Shown here in pieces: positions 55,593-64,000 of a DNA stretch of 64,000 bases. Made by a program: the position numbers and the translations under genes. The notes below the pieces were generated by a model, which searched no databases, was not told the origin of the DNA, and was given only the letters and a program-made list of their open reading frames with translations. The stretch covers positions 5,772,448 through 5,836,447 of the forward strand of contig CM030935.1 in the NCBI GenBank assembly GCA_018136815.1. The letters run 5' to 3'. This DNA comes from Isochrysis galbana. Taxonomy: Eukaryota > Haptophyta > Isochrysidales > Isochrysidaceae. Every line of letters starts with the position of its first letter. Within the stretch, counting starts at the first letter, position 1.

Positions 55593-57892
55593 TCATTTCA
55601 TCCTACGTTTTCCCGCGAAAGATCGCTTGCTGCTCGGCGCGATGGAAGCGACTTCATCAGCACTATCAGAGTTGCTCTTCACGTCATCGTCTTTGTCAAC
55701 CGCAGGCCTCTTCCGACCTGCTGCAGCCCGCTTCTTTGCAACCGCGCCGGAGGAGCTCCCCTTATCTCCGTTTCCTCGATCGACTTCCAGCCCACCACCT
55801 CTAACATCGAGGCGCGCTTGCTTGCCTCCACAAGCACTTCGCCCTCGCCCCCCCCCTAGCCCGCCCCGCCCTCGTCCCAAGGCACCTGCACTACGCGAGC
55901 CTGATGTTTTCGATGGCGGCCTCTCGTCGTCATCGTTGCTGCCAAAGTCGAGGTCATCGGAGTCCTCATCAGCAGCACGCGACGTGCGTGCCGACGATGT
56001 ACGAGCCTTGCCCTTTGGGGTCGGGGCTACGGTTTTGCTATTTTCCGTAGCTTGCGGCACAGCTGCCTTTAGTTTGGGCTGCTGAGCGAGCACATTGTCG
56101 ATAAAACTTTCCTTTGCCTTCTGATCGGCGGTAGCATCGTAGCCACCGCGCGCACGGGCGGCTCGCAGCATCTCACGCGCCTTCCGGACCTTTTCTTCCA
56201 CGGCATTGGCGATTGCGCTCTTGTTGTCCTTACCCACATATTCATCGAACACCGCTGTGTTGAGATCATCCTCCGAAAGTAGTCTCAGTTGTTCCTTGGA
56301 TCCCTTCTGCAAGAATTCGGCCACAAATGACTGGATTTGAGTGCGTGCATCATCGGGCTCACCACCCTGATACTCTGCCTCGACCTTCTCCGTGTCATTG
56401 GCCGTCGGGACGCGCTTCCTGGGCTTGCGTGTGAACATAAGGATGTCCGTAGGGTTGGCCACCGAGTCCACAAAGCGCTGACCAAAGCGCAGTGGGTTGA
56501 TTGTCGAGAAGCCGGTGTAGTCAACCCGCAGCCTAACAAGCGGATACTTGAGGCGGTTCTCGGCGGCCTTTGTCGTCGGTGTGATGGGATAGCGCTCCTT
56601 CACCTCGGCCAGCGCGACCGTCACTTGATCCTCCAAGAAGGTAGTCAATGTTAGCTCGTCTGAAAAGTCGTACTCGTCCGCGTGCTCTGCCAATATAACG
56701 TCTTTGATGATGAAAGGGCGCACGGTTTCAAGCAAGATAGGTGTGAATTTCCATTTCTGTCCGAGAAGCTCAAGAAGGCCCAGATGTTTGGGCTCGGCCT
56801 CACCCTCGACGAGCGAGGTTGCAACCGTGGAACCGGGCTGCAGTACAACAAATTGATTATCGGCGGCCTCATTTCCCGCACCCGACCCAATCTCGCATTT
56901 GTGCTCATGACCCCAAATCACAATGTCCATACACGAGGGCAGCTGGGACTCCTTTACGTAGCCCTTCTTATCAACGCCTGCGCCGCGCTCGATCCGGTTT
57001 TGATGTATAGCCAAAAGGTTAAACCACTTGTCTGCGTCCACCGATGGTCGCGCGACTCGCACCTCCTTCCGCTCGAACATGCGGTGCAGCCGCTCATCAC
57101 GAATGTGCCCCAGCCCGTAGAGGGCGAGTTTGGTCTGCCCCTTTTCAATCAGGATGGGATGAAGTGTCACAGCAGAGACGTCGTGGGCGCGACCGAAGTA
57201 GTTGACGAGATTGGCCGTGGACACAACATCCAACGCGGCCAGTCCACCATCACCCGCCGGATCGTCGTGGTTGCCATGGATCGCGAAGATGGGGAGCTGG
57301 ACATTCATGTTGGGATCCTCGAAGTTGACTTGCCGGTACTTGTCGTGAAAGGTAGTGTTGCTATCGGAGACCACATCGAATCGCACTGCTCGCTCGCCAA
57401 AGACGTGATCGCGGAGCAACTCCATGCACTTCTGTACGGTACGCCGCGACGGCTTGTTGTCGTGGAACAGGTCGCCGGCAAAGAGGATGAAATCGACCTG
57501 CCCAGCATATGCGCGGATGGCAGCGTGAAGGAGGAATGCATGCAGGGGCGGTAGGATTGGGGTAGAAGGACGGCGTTCGGGCTGCGTCCACTCCCTGACG
57601 GAAAATGCAGCTGATATCAGGCAAGTATCCCCAAAGCCTTGCCATCCCCATCGGGCTTCGTCGCTATGGGAGCGAAGCAGCAGCCCCTGCAAGCTGTGTC
57701 GGTGCAACATGATCGGTCTTGCCCTCTCTTCCCCTTCCCTCTCCTCTCTGCTGGGCTCGCCTTGAGCTCGTTGGCCTTGACGAGCAGCTCCTCGAACGTG
57801 TTGAATGAGTCTTCCCCTCGGATCGGATCCTTCTCCGCGTAGCCCAGGTGCATATCCGAGGCGATCAGCACCCTGAGGATGTCGTCTCCCAT
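55593..57892 (-). CDS. MRE11: MRE11 double-strand-break repair nuclease
   Basis: Two exons (complement 57892-57761 and 57497-55593), about 678 aa, close to the usual 630-710. The phosphoesterase motifs are all present: 'SDMHLGY', 'GDLFHDNKPS', 'GNHDDP', 'IHQNR' and 'GHEHKCEI', followed by the capping domain ('RPFIIKDVIL', 'PLVRLRVDYTGF', 'NPLRFGQRFV'). The tail is acidic, then Gly/Arg-rich ('GRGRGGLGGGRGR') and basic, a DNA-binding layout known from MRE11. With RAD50 and NBS1 it senses and trims DNA ends. Exon 1 ends 'KANELK' with the site AAG GCGAGC: no GT donor fits, so this looks like a GC-AG intron (263 nt) with a clear acceptor before 'VDFILFAGD'. A poly-G run on the coding strand lies directly before the ATG. 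Confidence 0.9.
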
Positions 57893-57895
57893 CGC

Positions 57896-57919
57896 CCCCC
57901 CCCCCCCCCCCCCCCCCCC
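57896..57919. promoter_or_regulatory. Poly-C run touching the MRE11 start
   Basis: About 23 C on this strand (poly-G on the coding strand) ends within 5 bp of the MRE11 start codon, so it would lie in the 5' UTR. Confidence 0.6.
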
Positions 57920-59454
57920 GCGCCCGCCCCCTCTTTCCGCTTCCCGCGCAACAGGACGCCACAGCCGAGGGCAGAGAGAGTTAGAGTTAAAAGAGTTGGA
58001 TGGGGTGGCCTAGGAAGTAAATAAAAAATAAGTAGTAGTAGTAGGACAGGCACGGGTGGCCGGTGGCGATGGCGGTGGCCTCCTGTCCCCCTGCCCCCCT
58101 GCCCCCTGCCCTTTCTAGTCTCTCGCCTGCTGCAGGCCATGCTATCTCTTAAGCGGCGAAACACCTTGCGAGGTGCTGCAATAGCAATAGGGATTGGGAA
58201 TTGATAGATAAGCTGAGGCTGAGGCTGTAGGCTGTGGGAGAGGTTTGGTACTCATGGAGGCATGGAGGCCAGCCTTTCGGAACGCTCCTGGGATTGGAGG
58301 CTATGGGCGGTGGTAGTACGCTGACTCGGAGGGACAGCGACCTGACGAATTGGGCAGACCCAGAGGGTCTGAGGGCAATGAGGAGGGAGGCATGCCGGCG
58401 GCAGGCGCGGCGGAGGAGACTTCTTCGGAGGCGCTGACGGGCTTCAGCCCGTCAGCAGAGGAAGGCGGGCAGGCGGGCTTGGGCGACGAGGGCGAGGACG
58501 GTGGCGAGAGCGACATCGAGCCAGCGGTGAAAGGCGAGGGCGAGCAAGGAGATGAGTGGGATGGCAGGGGCGGGTGAGGAGAGGAGAGATTGTAGGTTGT
58601 AGGGTATGAGTGATAGAAGAGAGCGAGACGACGAGAGCGCATAGATGGGGTAAGAGTACTGTTATGAGCTCTCAGTAAGAGTAATAGCTCCATACTGCCA
58701 AATCACTGATATTAGTTGTCGGCTGCTAGACTAATCTTAAAGGGGCTGATACACCACGATAACTCCTTTTTCAATTAGAATCGTTGCCCCCCCCCCCCCT
58801 TCTATCAATATCGATACTTCATACATACATACGTAGTAAGTAGCCTCCGTCGGCCGTCGGTCGGCTGCTTGGCTGCTACGCTCTATCTATCCTCAATCCC
58901 TAAGATGCGATAGGTTCATCCAATCTACGCTAGAGGAGAGAGAGAGAGAGTTTGTGTGTGGAGTGTGGAGAGCGTAAATCAACACACAACACATGCGTGC
59001 GCGCGCACAGGGGAGTTTTGTTGTTGGTTGGGACAACTGTCATGAGAGCTGATATTAGTGCTGATATTAGTGATAGCTCCGTAACCTTGAGAGCTGATAA
59101 GCTGTTACCCCATCGTTGCGAGAGCGAGACGACGAGAGCGAGAGCGACGAGAGCGAGAGCGACGGATGACGACTGACGACAGGACGACGGACACGGACAC
59201 CCAGGAAAACACTCCGACTCTTCGTCCCACGACTTTCTCACGTAACTCGACTGAAATCAAACCCAAACACTCCGATCAGTGATCAGCCGATCAGACGGCG
59301 ACGGACAACGATCGGCGGCATCTCGTCTAAAAAAATATTCTTGTTCTTGAAGATGCCCGCTACCTACGCTATTATCTATTATCTACTATTCCCATGACCG
59401 GGTTACCGTTTACTATCGCCCTCGCCCCTTCCGCTCTCCCCTTCCCGCTCCAAC
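57920..59454. other. Intergenic, no gene recognised
   Basis: A 75-codon frame at 58350-58577 and a partial inverse at 58301-58693 have acidic or Ser/Pro composition but no domain. At about 59330-59337 an A7 run followed by TATTCTTGTTCTTGAAGATGCC looks like a reversed T-tailed retroposon end. A C-run lies at 58786-58798. Confidence 0.4.
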
Positions 59455-59540
59455 GCACTCGCGGCGCATGGAACCACTAACTACCTACACGTAGTATACT
59501 TTCTACACCCCCACTCCCCCGGCCCTTCTCCCCCCGCCGT
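59455..59540 (-). mobile_element. Dispersed retroposon R-T, 3' block
   Basis: The CGCACTCGCGGCGCATGG ... CCCCCGGCCCTTCTCCCCCC block in reverse orientation, near-identical to 11383-11463. No T-tail is preserved here. Confidence 0.65.
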
Positions 59541-59689
59541 GTCGAACACGCGATGACTACAGGCTCGTAGGCAGAGGGCCGTTCGATCGAGCCGGCGGCT
59601 GACGCGGTCGTGATGGGGTCGTTGATTGTTGCTTGCGGGAAGATGTCTGAAAGGTCATAGTAAGTGTCGGCTCCGGGAGGGTCTGCCAT
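59541..59689 (-). other. Possible start of a truncated element ORF
   Basis: A frame starting at 59689 ('MADPPGADTYYDLSDIFPQ') runs until it is cut by the retroposon block near 59540. Since the tandem 210-bp repeat lies just upstream on the same strand, this could be the 5' end of a retroelement gene whose leader is that repeat. No homology was recognised. Confidence 0.3.
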
Positions 59690-59785
59690 CGGGCGCTACG
59701 CGCTACGAGCGATGAGGTAGACTGAAGGTCGGAGAGGATTGCGACGCGTGGCGTCGGAGAGTAGAGACGAGGCTAGCTAGCGAGC

Positions 59786-60019
59786 TAGTGGGAGAGAGGG
59801 AGAGTGAGAATGAGAGCTTCTTGCTTAGGTCCGAGGTAGGCACGGGCACAGGAGACTACAACGGGTAAACTCAAGGAGACAGAGGGCAAAAAGACACACA
59901 AACTAAACCAAACGGGGCAAAAACTAACCACACCTGGACGGACGGCCAGGCGTCGGCACCAGGGCAACTTAGCAACGCGCAGACATGCGACAGAGGGGGC
60001 TAGTGGGAGAGGGGGAGAG
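59786..60019 (-). repeat. Tandem 210-bp repeat, unit 1 and start of unit 2
   Basis: Unit 1 spans 59786-59998 (CTAGTGGGAGAG to CGACAGAGGGGG). The sequence then restarts (CTAGTGGGAGAGGGGGAGAG) and is interrupted at 60019 by an insertion; the rest of unit 2 is at 61344-61540. A diverged third copy is at 37715-37935. Confidence 0.8.
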
Positions 60020-61343
60020 TAATAAAAAAATTTTCCAACTGGGAAGGTGCTGGTCCGAAGTTTTTTCTTCAGTGAAGGTGCAGGTGAAGGTGAGAGTGCA
60101 GGAACTGCAGGTGCAGGTGAAGACACGGTGAACGGGGCGCGCTGGGCGGCCAGTAGCCCGCCAAGGTGGCTGTTGATCGTGCTCGCGTGGGATTGCAAGT
60201 TGAGAGCCAAAATTGATCAAGTGGTGGGGCACACCACCCATGTTATCGGAAAAAATAAGCAGGCCCAGGAAAGGCAAACTCCGCAGACCACAGACTAGAC
60301 GAGTTTGACTGCCACCTGCGCAGTGCACGCCACGACTCCTTCGTGACGATTCGGCGCGAACTGCGCAGATGCACTTTCCGACTATCCGGACAAGGGGTGA
60401 GACGAGAAACGTCTTGAAGAACGGGGGGAACGGTTGACCTCTCAGCCCAGACTTCATCCCCTTCTCCCATGCCCACTTCCTGCTCTGATTCGCAGGGTGA
60501 GCACTCTGCAAAGCAGTCTTGTGAAGGTGCAGCAGACACGTCTGCGGACGGCGGCGGGCTTTGGAGAGCAACAAGCTGGCACGAGACAAGAGCAGACCGG
60601 GCTGCAAGCCAAGTTACCGAAGCATCTATGGCCTTCCTTTTGCGCCGACGCTCGCTGCTCATAAGGTTTGAGATTATCGGAGCACGTGCACTCGTCCCGC
60701 TGCCACTGCAGCTCGACGCAGGCGTTGGCACACCTGCAGCAGCACATGCATCCATGCCACCGCTCGTGCAGGCGTCTCGATCGGCGTCCGCTATGCGCAT
60801 TCCGCCCTCCCCGTTCATCGACGGCGTTTCTGCGCCACTGCTGAAGTCGGGCGTGCAAAGGGCCACCTCTGCTGCCCCGGCAGCATCCGGGCCGTTCGTC
60901 GCTGCAGCACTCTCGCAAGCTGCACCACTCCCGCAACACTGGGAATGCGTGACGCTAAGCCTTCGCCTTCTGAAGGAGCCCAGCCGGAGAGCGCCTGACT
61001 CACCATTGGTTGCCAAATCTGCGACACCACTGACTTCGGGCGCTCGACTGGCGACCTCTACGGCCTCAGCAGCATCCTCGCAGTTTGCCGCTGCAGCACT
61101 CCAGCAACCCCGGGAGTGCGCAACGCTACCCCTTCGCCGTCTGAAGGAGCCTAGGCCCGAGACATGACCATTAATGCAAGCCGGGGCGCTCAGATGACCC
61201 GCCCGCCCGCCCCCGGGCTCTGCCGGGGTCTCTGCAGGGCCTGCTGGGACATCTTCACCTGCGTCTTCACCTGCGTCGGCGTGCGGCATCGGCCAGCGGC
61301 TCAGTGCAGCCGCCGATATTCCCAGTTGTAATTATTTTTTATT
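60020..61343. mobile_element. 1.3-kb terminal-inverted-repeat element
   Basis: The ends are imperfect inverted repeats of about 25 bp (60020-60045 and 61319-61343; both AT-rich outside and ending CAACTGGGAA inward). The element splits unit 2 of the tandem repeat, and a 3-bp GAG is duplicated at both borders (60017-60019 and 61344-61346). The interior is filled by one 348-codon frame on the - strand. The termini suggest a DNA transposon, but no known transposase is visible. A lone matching end lies at about 11741-11765. Confidence 0.7.
60243..61289 (-). CDS. Hypothetical protein inside the TIR element, internally duplicated
   Basis: 348 aa, uninterrupted. The N-terminal part is Ala/Gly/Glu-rich. 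It holds two copies of a roughly 50-residue unit starting 'LGSFRRRR' then 'SVAHS' / 'SVTHS', each followed by an Ala-rich stretch and 'AEVA'. The middle contains a basic patch ('SERRRKRKAIDASVTWLAAR') and the C-terminal part is Ser/Arg-rich ('SRKVHLRSSRRIVTKESWRALRRW'). No transposase motif or known domain was recognised. It may be a captured host exon set, a degenerate transposase or a novel cargo protein. The length of open frame in GC-rich DNA is only modest evidence of coding. Confidence 0.4.
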   Translation of the reverse strand: MPHADAGEDAGEDVPAGPAETPAEPGGGRAGHLSAPACINGHVSGLGSFRRRRGSVAHSRGCWSAAAANCEDAAEAVEVASRAPEVSGVADLATNGESGALRLGSFRRRRLSVTHSQCCGSGAACESAAATNGPDAAGAAEVALCTPDFSSGAETPSMNGEGGMRIADADRDACTSGGMDACAAAGVPTPASSCSGSGTSARAPIISNLMSSERRRKRKAIDASVTWLAARSALVSCQLVALQSPPPSADVSAAPSQDCFAECSPCESEQEVGMGEGDEVWAERSTVPPVLQDVSRLTPCPDSRKVHLRSSRRIVTKESWRALRRWQSNSSSLWSAEFAFPGPAYFFR

Positions 61344-61540
61344 GAGTGAGAATGGGAGCTTCTTAGGTCCGAGGTAGACACGGGAGACTACAACGGATGG
61401 CCGCAAGGAGTCAGCGGACAAAAAGACACACAAACTAAACCAAACGGGGCGAAAACTAACTAACCACACCTGGACGGACGGCCAGGCGTCGGCACCAGGG
61501 CAACTTAGCAACGCGCAGACATGCGACAGAGGGGGGCCGA
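61344..61540 (-). repeat. Tandem 210-bp repeat, remainder of unit 2
   Basis: It continues unit 2 after the inserted element (GAGTGAGAATGGGAGCTTCTTAGG through CGACAGAGGGGGG), with about the same length and order as unit 1. Confidence 0.8.
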
Positions 61541-61732
61541 CACAACGAGGGCAGATCTCGCTGGGGAGCTATGACCGATAGACGAGAGAAGACAAAAGAC
61601 GGTCATGGAACATTTGATGACATCGAGAGAAAGTAAGAGAAGAGGCGGAATACCAATCGACGAGACCTTAAGGCTTAAAATAACCCACGGGTTATAAGCA
61701 GAAGCCTGTCATCGTATGGAATACGACACGCC

Positions 61733-62408
61733 GCCATCAGGCGGCTCCCCCCTTGCACTACTAGGGGGATCGGGGTGAAGGGCTTAGATATGGTCCGGTG
61801 GCCCGCGCCGCCCCCAGGTGATCCGTTCCCCCCTTCCTCCTGTGCCTACCGGGCTGGCGGCGTCCTCAGTCCCGACTTATCCTGTAAACAGATGCGCGGG
61901 ACTTACCTATTTTCGGTGAGCGGAGCTCTCGCTCCGCCCACCCGCTTCTCCGCACTCCCTCCCCCCTCTTCTGCGGCACGCGCGATGGCGCGCCTGCGAC
62001 AGGCTGCTGCTGCCCCTGGAGACCCTTGGAGGCTCCTGGAGGCCAGCTCAGGGGGCAAAGGAGGCTGGGGCTGGGCCCTGGCCTCCCGCCTGCCTCTCCG
62101 TCGCTGGCGCGCTCTTGCTTGAGGCTCAGGGGCCCCCACTCTTCACCTGTCTGCCTGTCGAACAGGGGGGGGGGGGGTTGTTGGAGCGATGAGCTGGATA
62201 CAACAGGCCAGGACGCGCGAGGCAGGCGAGCCTGAGGGGAAGGAAGTGGGTCACCATGGCAGTCTGCTCCTGGCAAGCCAGCCATCAGGCATGCCAGGAG
62301 CATGGGTGGTTCCTCCCCCATGGCAGCATGGCAGGGGAGGAGTGGAGAGAGGGGAGGGTTCGTGCCCCCCGTGGGCGAACTAAGACTAAGAATATACTCA
62401 GTTGAGGG
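61733..62408 (-). mobile_element. Dispersed retroposon R-T, long copy
   Basis: In reverse orientation, from the degenerate 5' stem region (near 62380-62408) through the G-run/CACGA hairpin to the CCGCCATCAGGCGGC palindrome at 61731-61745. It aligns with 54063-54520 and 45490-45870. A G-run of 14 lies at 62165-62178. Confidence 0.65.
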
Positions 62409-62439
62409 GTGGTGTCGGTAAAAGAGGTAACGGGAACCA

Positions 62440-62582
62440 AGTCCAAGTCCGTAGTAAAAGCAAATACTTCTTAATAGTCTCGCCGCGCGCGCGACCCTGC
62501 ACAGCCTCTATGTAGCCACGCCCGCTTCCCTTATCCCCCCTTCACCTGCCTCGCGGCTCATCCCCTCGTGCTCTGTGTAGGT
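62440..62582 (-). mobile_element. LINE 3'-UTR fragment
   Basis: The complement matches the 3' UTR of the LINE at 41924-42060 (ACTTCTTAATAGTCTCGCCG through TCCCCTCGTGCTCT). The T-tail is replaced by AAATA and similar sequence. Confidence 0.65.
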
Positions 62583-63139
62583 GTTAGCTCGGAATCGTCA
62601 GATGTGTTTTTTCAACCCATCGGCCATTGGACTAAGGACCAATTGCGAGGTCGGCATTGGCAACCTTTTGCCGCGGCCCTCGTCGGCAGCCCGTGATCCC
62701 ATCCCAATTTCGGAGTGCACCTATAGCAGGGATACAACGAGCATGCACGTACAGTCCCGCCCGCCAACACCTAGCTACGGCCTAGGGAACAGCCTGCTGA
62801 TCAATTAGGTCCAACGACCACTTTCCACCGACTCACGAACGTTCATCCACCGCCTGCAGTACACATATCGCACACGGACACATGGGCATAGCACGCACGA
62901 GTACGGCATTCATCGGTGTCGAGCCTCCCGGTGTGGTGGACGCGCCTCGCCCGAGGAATATGAGACCGCGTCCAGGTGTCTGCCGTCGCACGGCCATTAG
63001 AGGGCAAGCCCACGTGTCCACGCTGCCAGCAGCCGCAAGGTCGTCGCCGGCGCCGCCACCTCATCCGGACGTACGCGCACTTGTTCTGGCGTCGTAAACG
63101 TGCGCGGCGATGTAGAAGCATTCGCCCCGACGGACGAGG
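62583..63139. other. Intergenic, nothing recognised
   Basis: About 560 bp before the stop codon of the last gene. Short overlapping frames only. Confidence 0.5.
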
Positions 63140-64000
63140 CTACGAGAAAGCCTTGAGGTTATCCGATTCCAGAGCCGCGTCAGCCTCAAATTTGACGTCG
63201 ACATCGGCATCGGAGAGGAGCTCGTGCAGCTTTGGCAGAATTTTCTCGCGGGTCATCGCAGCAGCTACGAAGGGTGTCACGGCGCAAAGCGCACGCACTG
63301 CCATAATGCGCAGATTGGGCACGCGATCGCCCGCCATCTCCAGGGCAGCCGGTAGCAGCTTCGTCTCGAGGACCGTGGCAGAGAGCATGCCCGCGAGACC
63401 CACGGTGAACTGCAGCACTACTGCACGCATCAAGTAGGACTTCTCGTCGATGAGTGCGAGCACCGGAGCGAGCAGGGTCTCCTCGGCCCACGGCTGGCCA
63501 TACCCAGGCGTAGATGCAATCTGGGCCATCACCTTGACCTGAGATGGGTGGCAAGAGAGATGGGTGATAAAAGGCCTCGGCAGCCCCTGCCGAAGAGCTG
63601 GAGAGGGCCCGCTGGCAGATGTTAGTAAGGCACTCACCCAATCCTCGCGAACAAGCGCGCAAGCATCTGAGGCGCGCTTCTCGACGATCGAGGAGAAGTG
63701 CTTCCAAAAGGCATTGGGCCCCAGCTCCGCCGAGAGCTGCGGCATTAGGTGCAGGATGACGTGTCGAATGCGCCAATTCTTGTCGTCGCCCAACCGGACG
63801 AGTAGTGGCAGCAGCACGCCCTCTTGCGCCTCCCCGTTGAGCCCCGTCACTCGGATGAAGGGCCCGAGCTGCAGCAGCACTGCAAGCCTCACGTTGGTGA
63901 GCTCATCGTCCGCGAGCACGGTGAGGCATGACAGCACGAGATCCAGAGCACCGGCCTTGCCGAGCGGCGCTGCGAGCTCCATCACGACGGTCGAAAGCTC
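63140..64000 (-). CDS. PP2A regulatory subunit A-like HEAT-repeat protein (5' partial)
   Basis: The visible exons are complement 64000-63638 and 63538-63140; the gene continues past the right edge. The 99-nt intron has GT-AG ends (GATTGG GTGAGT; CTCAG GTCAAG), is a multiple of three and stop-free. The protein is a row of HEAT repeats: 'VLLPLLVRLGDDKNWRIRHVILHLMPQLSAELG' matches the '[22 protein letters not shown]' segment of PP2A-A, and it ends with 'ALEMAGDRVPNLRIMAVRAL' and 'DADVDVKFEADAAL' as that family does. PP2A-A scaffolds the catalytic and regulatory subunits of protein phosphatase 2A. Similarity is looser than between typical orthologues, so a PP2A-A-like paralogue or PP4R1-type protein is possible. 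Confidence 0.78.
   Translation of the reverse strand, partial: ELSTVVMELAAPLGKAGALDLVLSCLTVLADDELTNVRLAVLLQLGPFIRVTGLNGEAQEGVLLPLLVRLGDDKNWRIRHVILHLMPQLSAELGPNAFWKHFSSIVEKRASDACALVREDWVSALLTSASGPSPALRQGLPRPFITHLSCHPSQVKVMAQIASTPGYGQPWAEETLLAPVLALIDEKSYLMRAVVLQFTVGLAGMLSATVLETKLLPAALEMAGDRVPNLRIMAVRALCAVTPFVAAAMTREKILPKLHELLSDADVDVKFEADAALESDNLKAFS

Noticed and set aside
58234-58693. Small genes around 58.3-58.6 kb
   Set aside because: Short overlapping frames on both strands with no domain, and composition like the surrounding intergenic DNA.

Overview
The window reads as nuclear DNA of a GC-rich unicellular eukaryotic alga. Genes have GT-AG introns (one probable GC-AG). A flagellar gene (CFAP57) implies motility. 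A nuclear-type gene for Ycf34, normally a cyanobacterial or plastid protein, with an N-terminal extension implies a plastid, probably of secondary red type. A haptophyte is my best guess, at low to moderate confidence, because no rRNA or organellar marker is present. All exon boundaries below are my own reading of splice sites and reading phase; no transcript evidence was available.

Layout. 1-6494: 3' part of a giant single-pass membrane protein with TMEM132-, cohesin- and dockerin-like ectodomain features. 6.5-10.2 kb: retroposon pieces, a GA microsatellite and a decayed hAT transposase. 10.2-10.6 kb: a small membrane protein. 12.3-16.5 kb: a LINE insertion with a 17-bp target-site duplication. 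17.1-20.3 kb: a divergent pair, a TFIIB-like factor (-) and Ycf34 (+). 21.3-30.1 kb: a second divergent pair, DNA polymerase kappa (-) and CFAP57 (+), separated by about 1 kb of polypurine DNA. 31.6-33.8 kb: a second, truncated LINE. 34.4-34.9 kb: a striking array of small CATC/GATG hairpins. 35.6-37.0 kb: a ClpB-type AAA+ ATPase. 38.2-40.2 kb: a clan GH-A glycoside hydrolase. 40.9-43.9 kb: nested transposons (a hAT-type MITE, a LINE endonuclease fragment, an inverted-repeat element carrying a 5'-truncated LINE). 44.1-45.0 kb: a METTL7-like methyltransferase. 45.25-45.45 kb: a GC palindrome cluster. 46.3-47.5 kb: a five-exon gene of unknown function. 48.5-49.85 kb: a broken ORF ending in a phage-type cytosine-methyltransferase-like domain. 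51.1-53.3 kb: an AMPK-related kinase. 55.6-57.9 kb: MRE11. 59.8-61.5 kb: a tandem repeat interrupted by a 1.3-kb terminal-inverted-repeat element with a 348-codon ORF. 63.1-64.0 kb: the 3' part of a PP2A-A-like HEAT-repeat gene.

Common threads. Two genes (POLK, MRE11) serve DNA damage handling. Almost every host gene has a long GA, CT or G/C homopurine-homopyrimidine tract just upstream. The retroelements share an unusual signature: a small hairpin just before the first ATG, and a 3' tail of T rather than A on the coding strand, supported by two insertions with perfect target-site duplications. Much of the remaining intergenic DNA consists of pieces of the same few mobile families.
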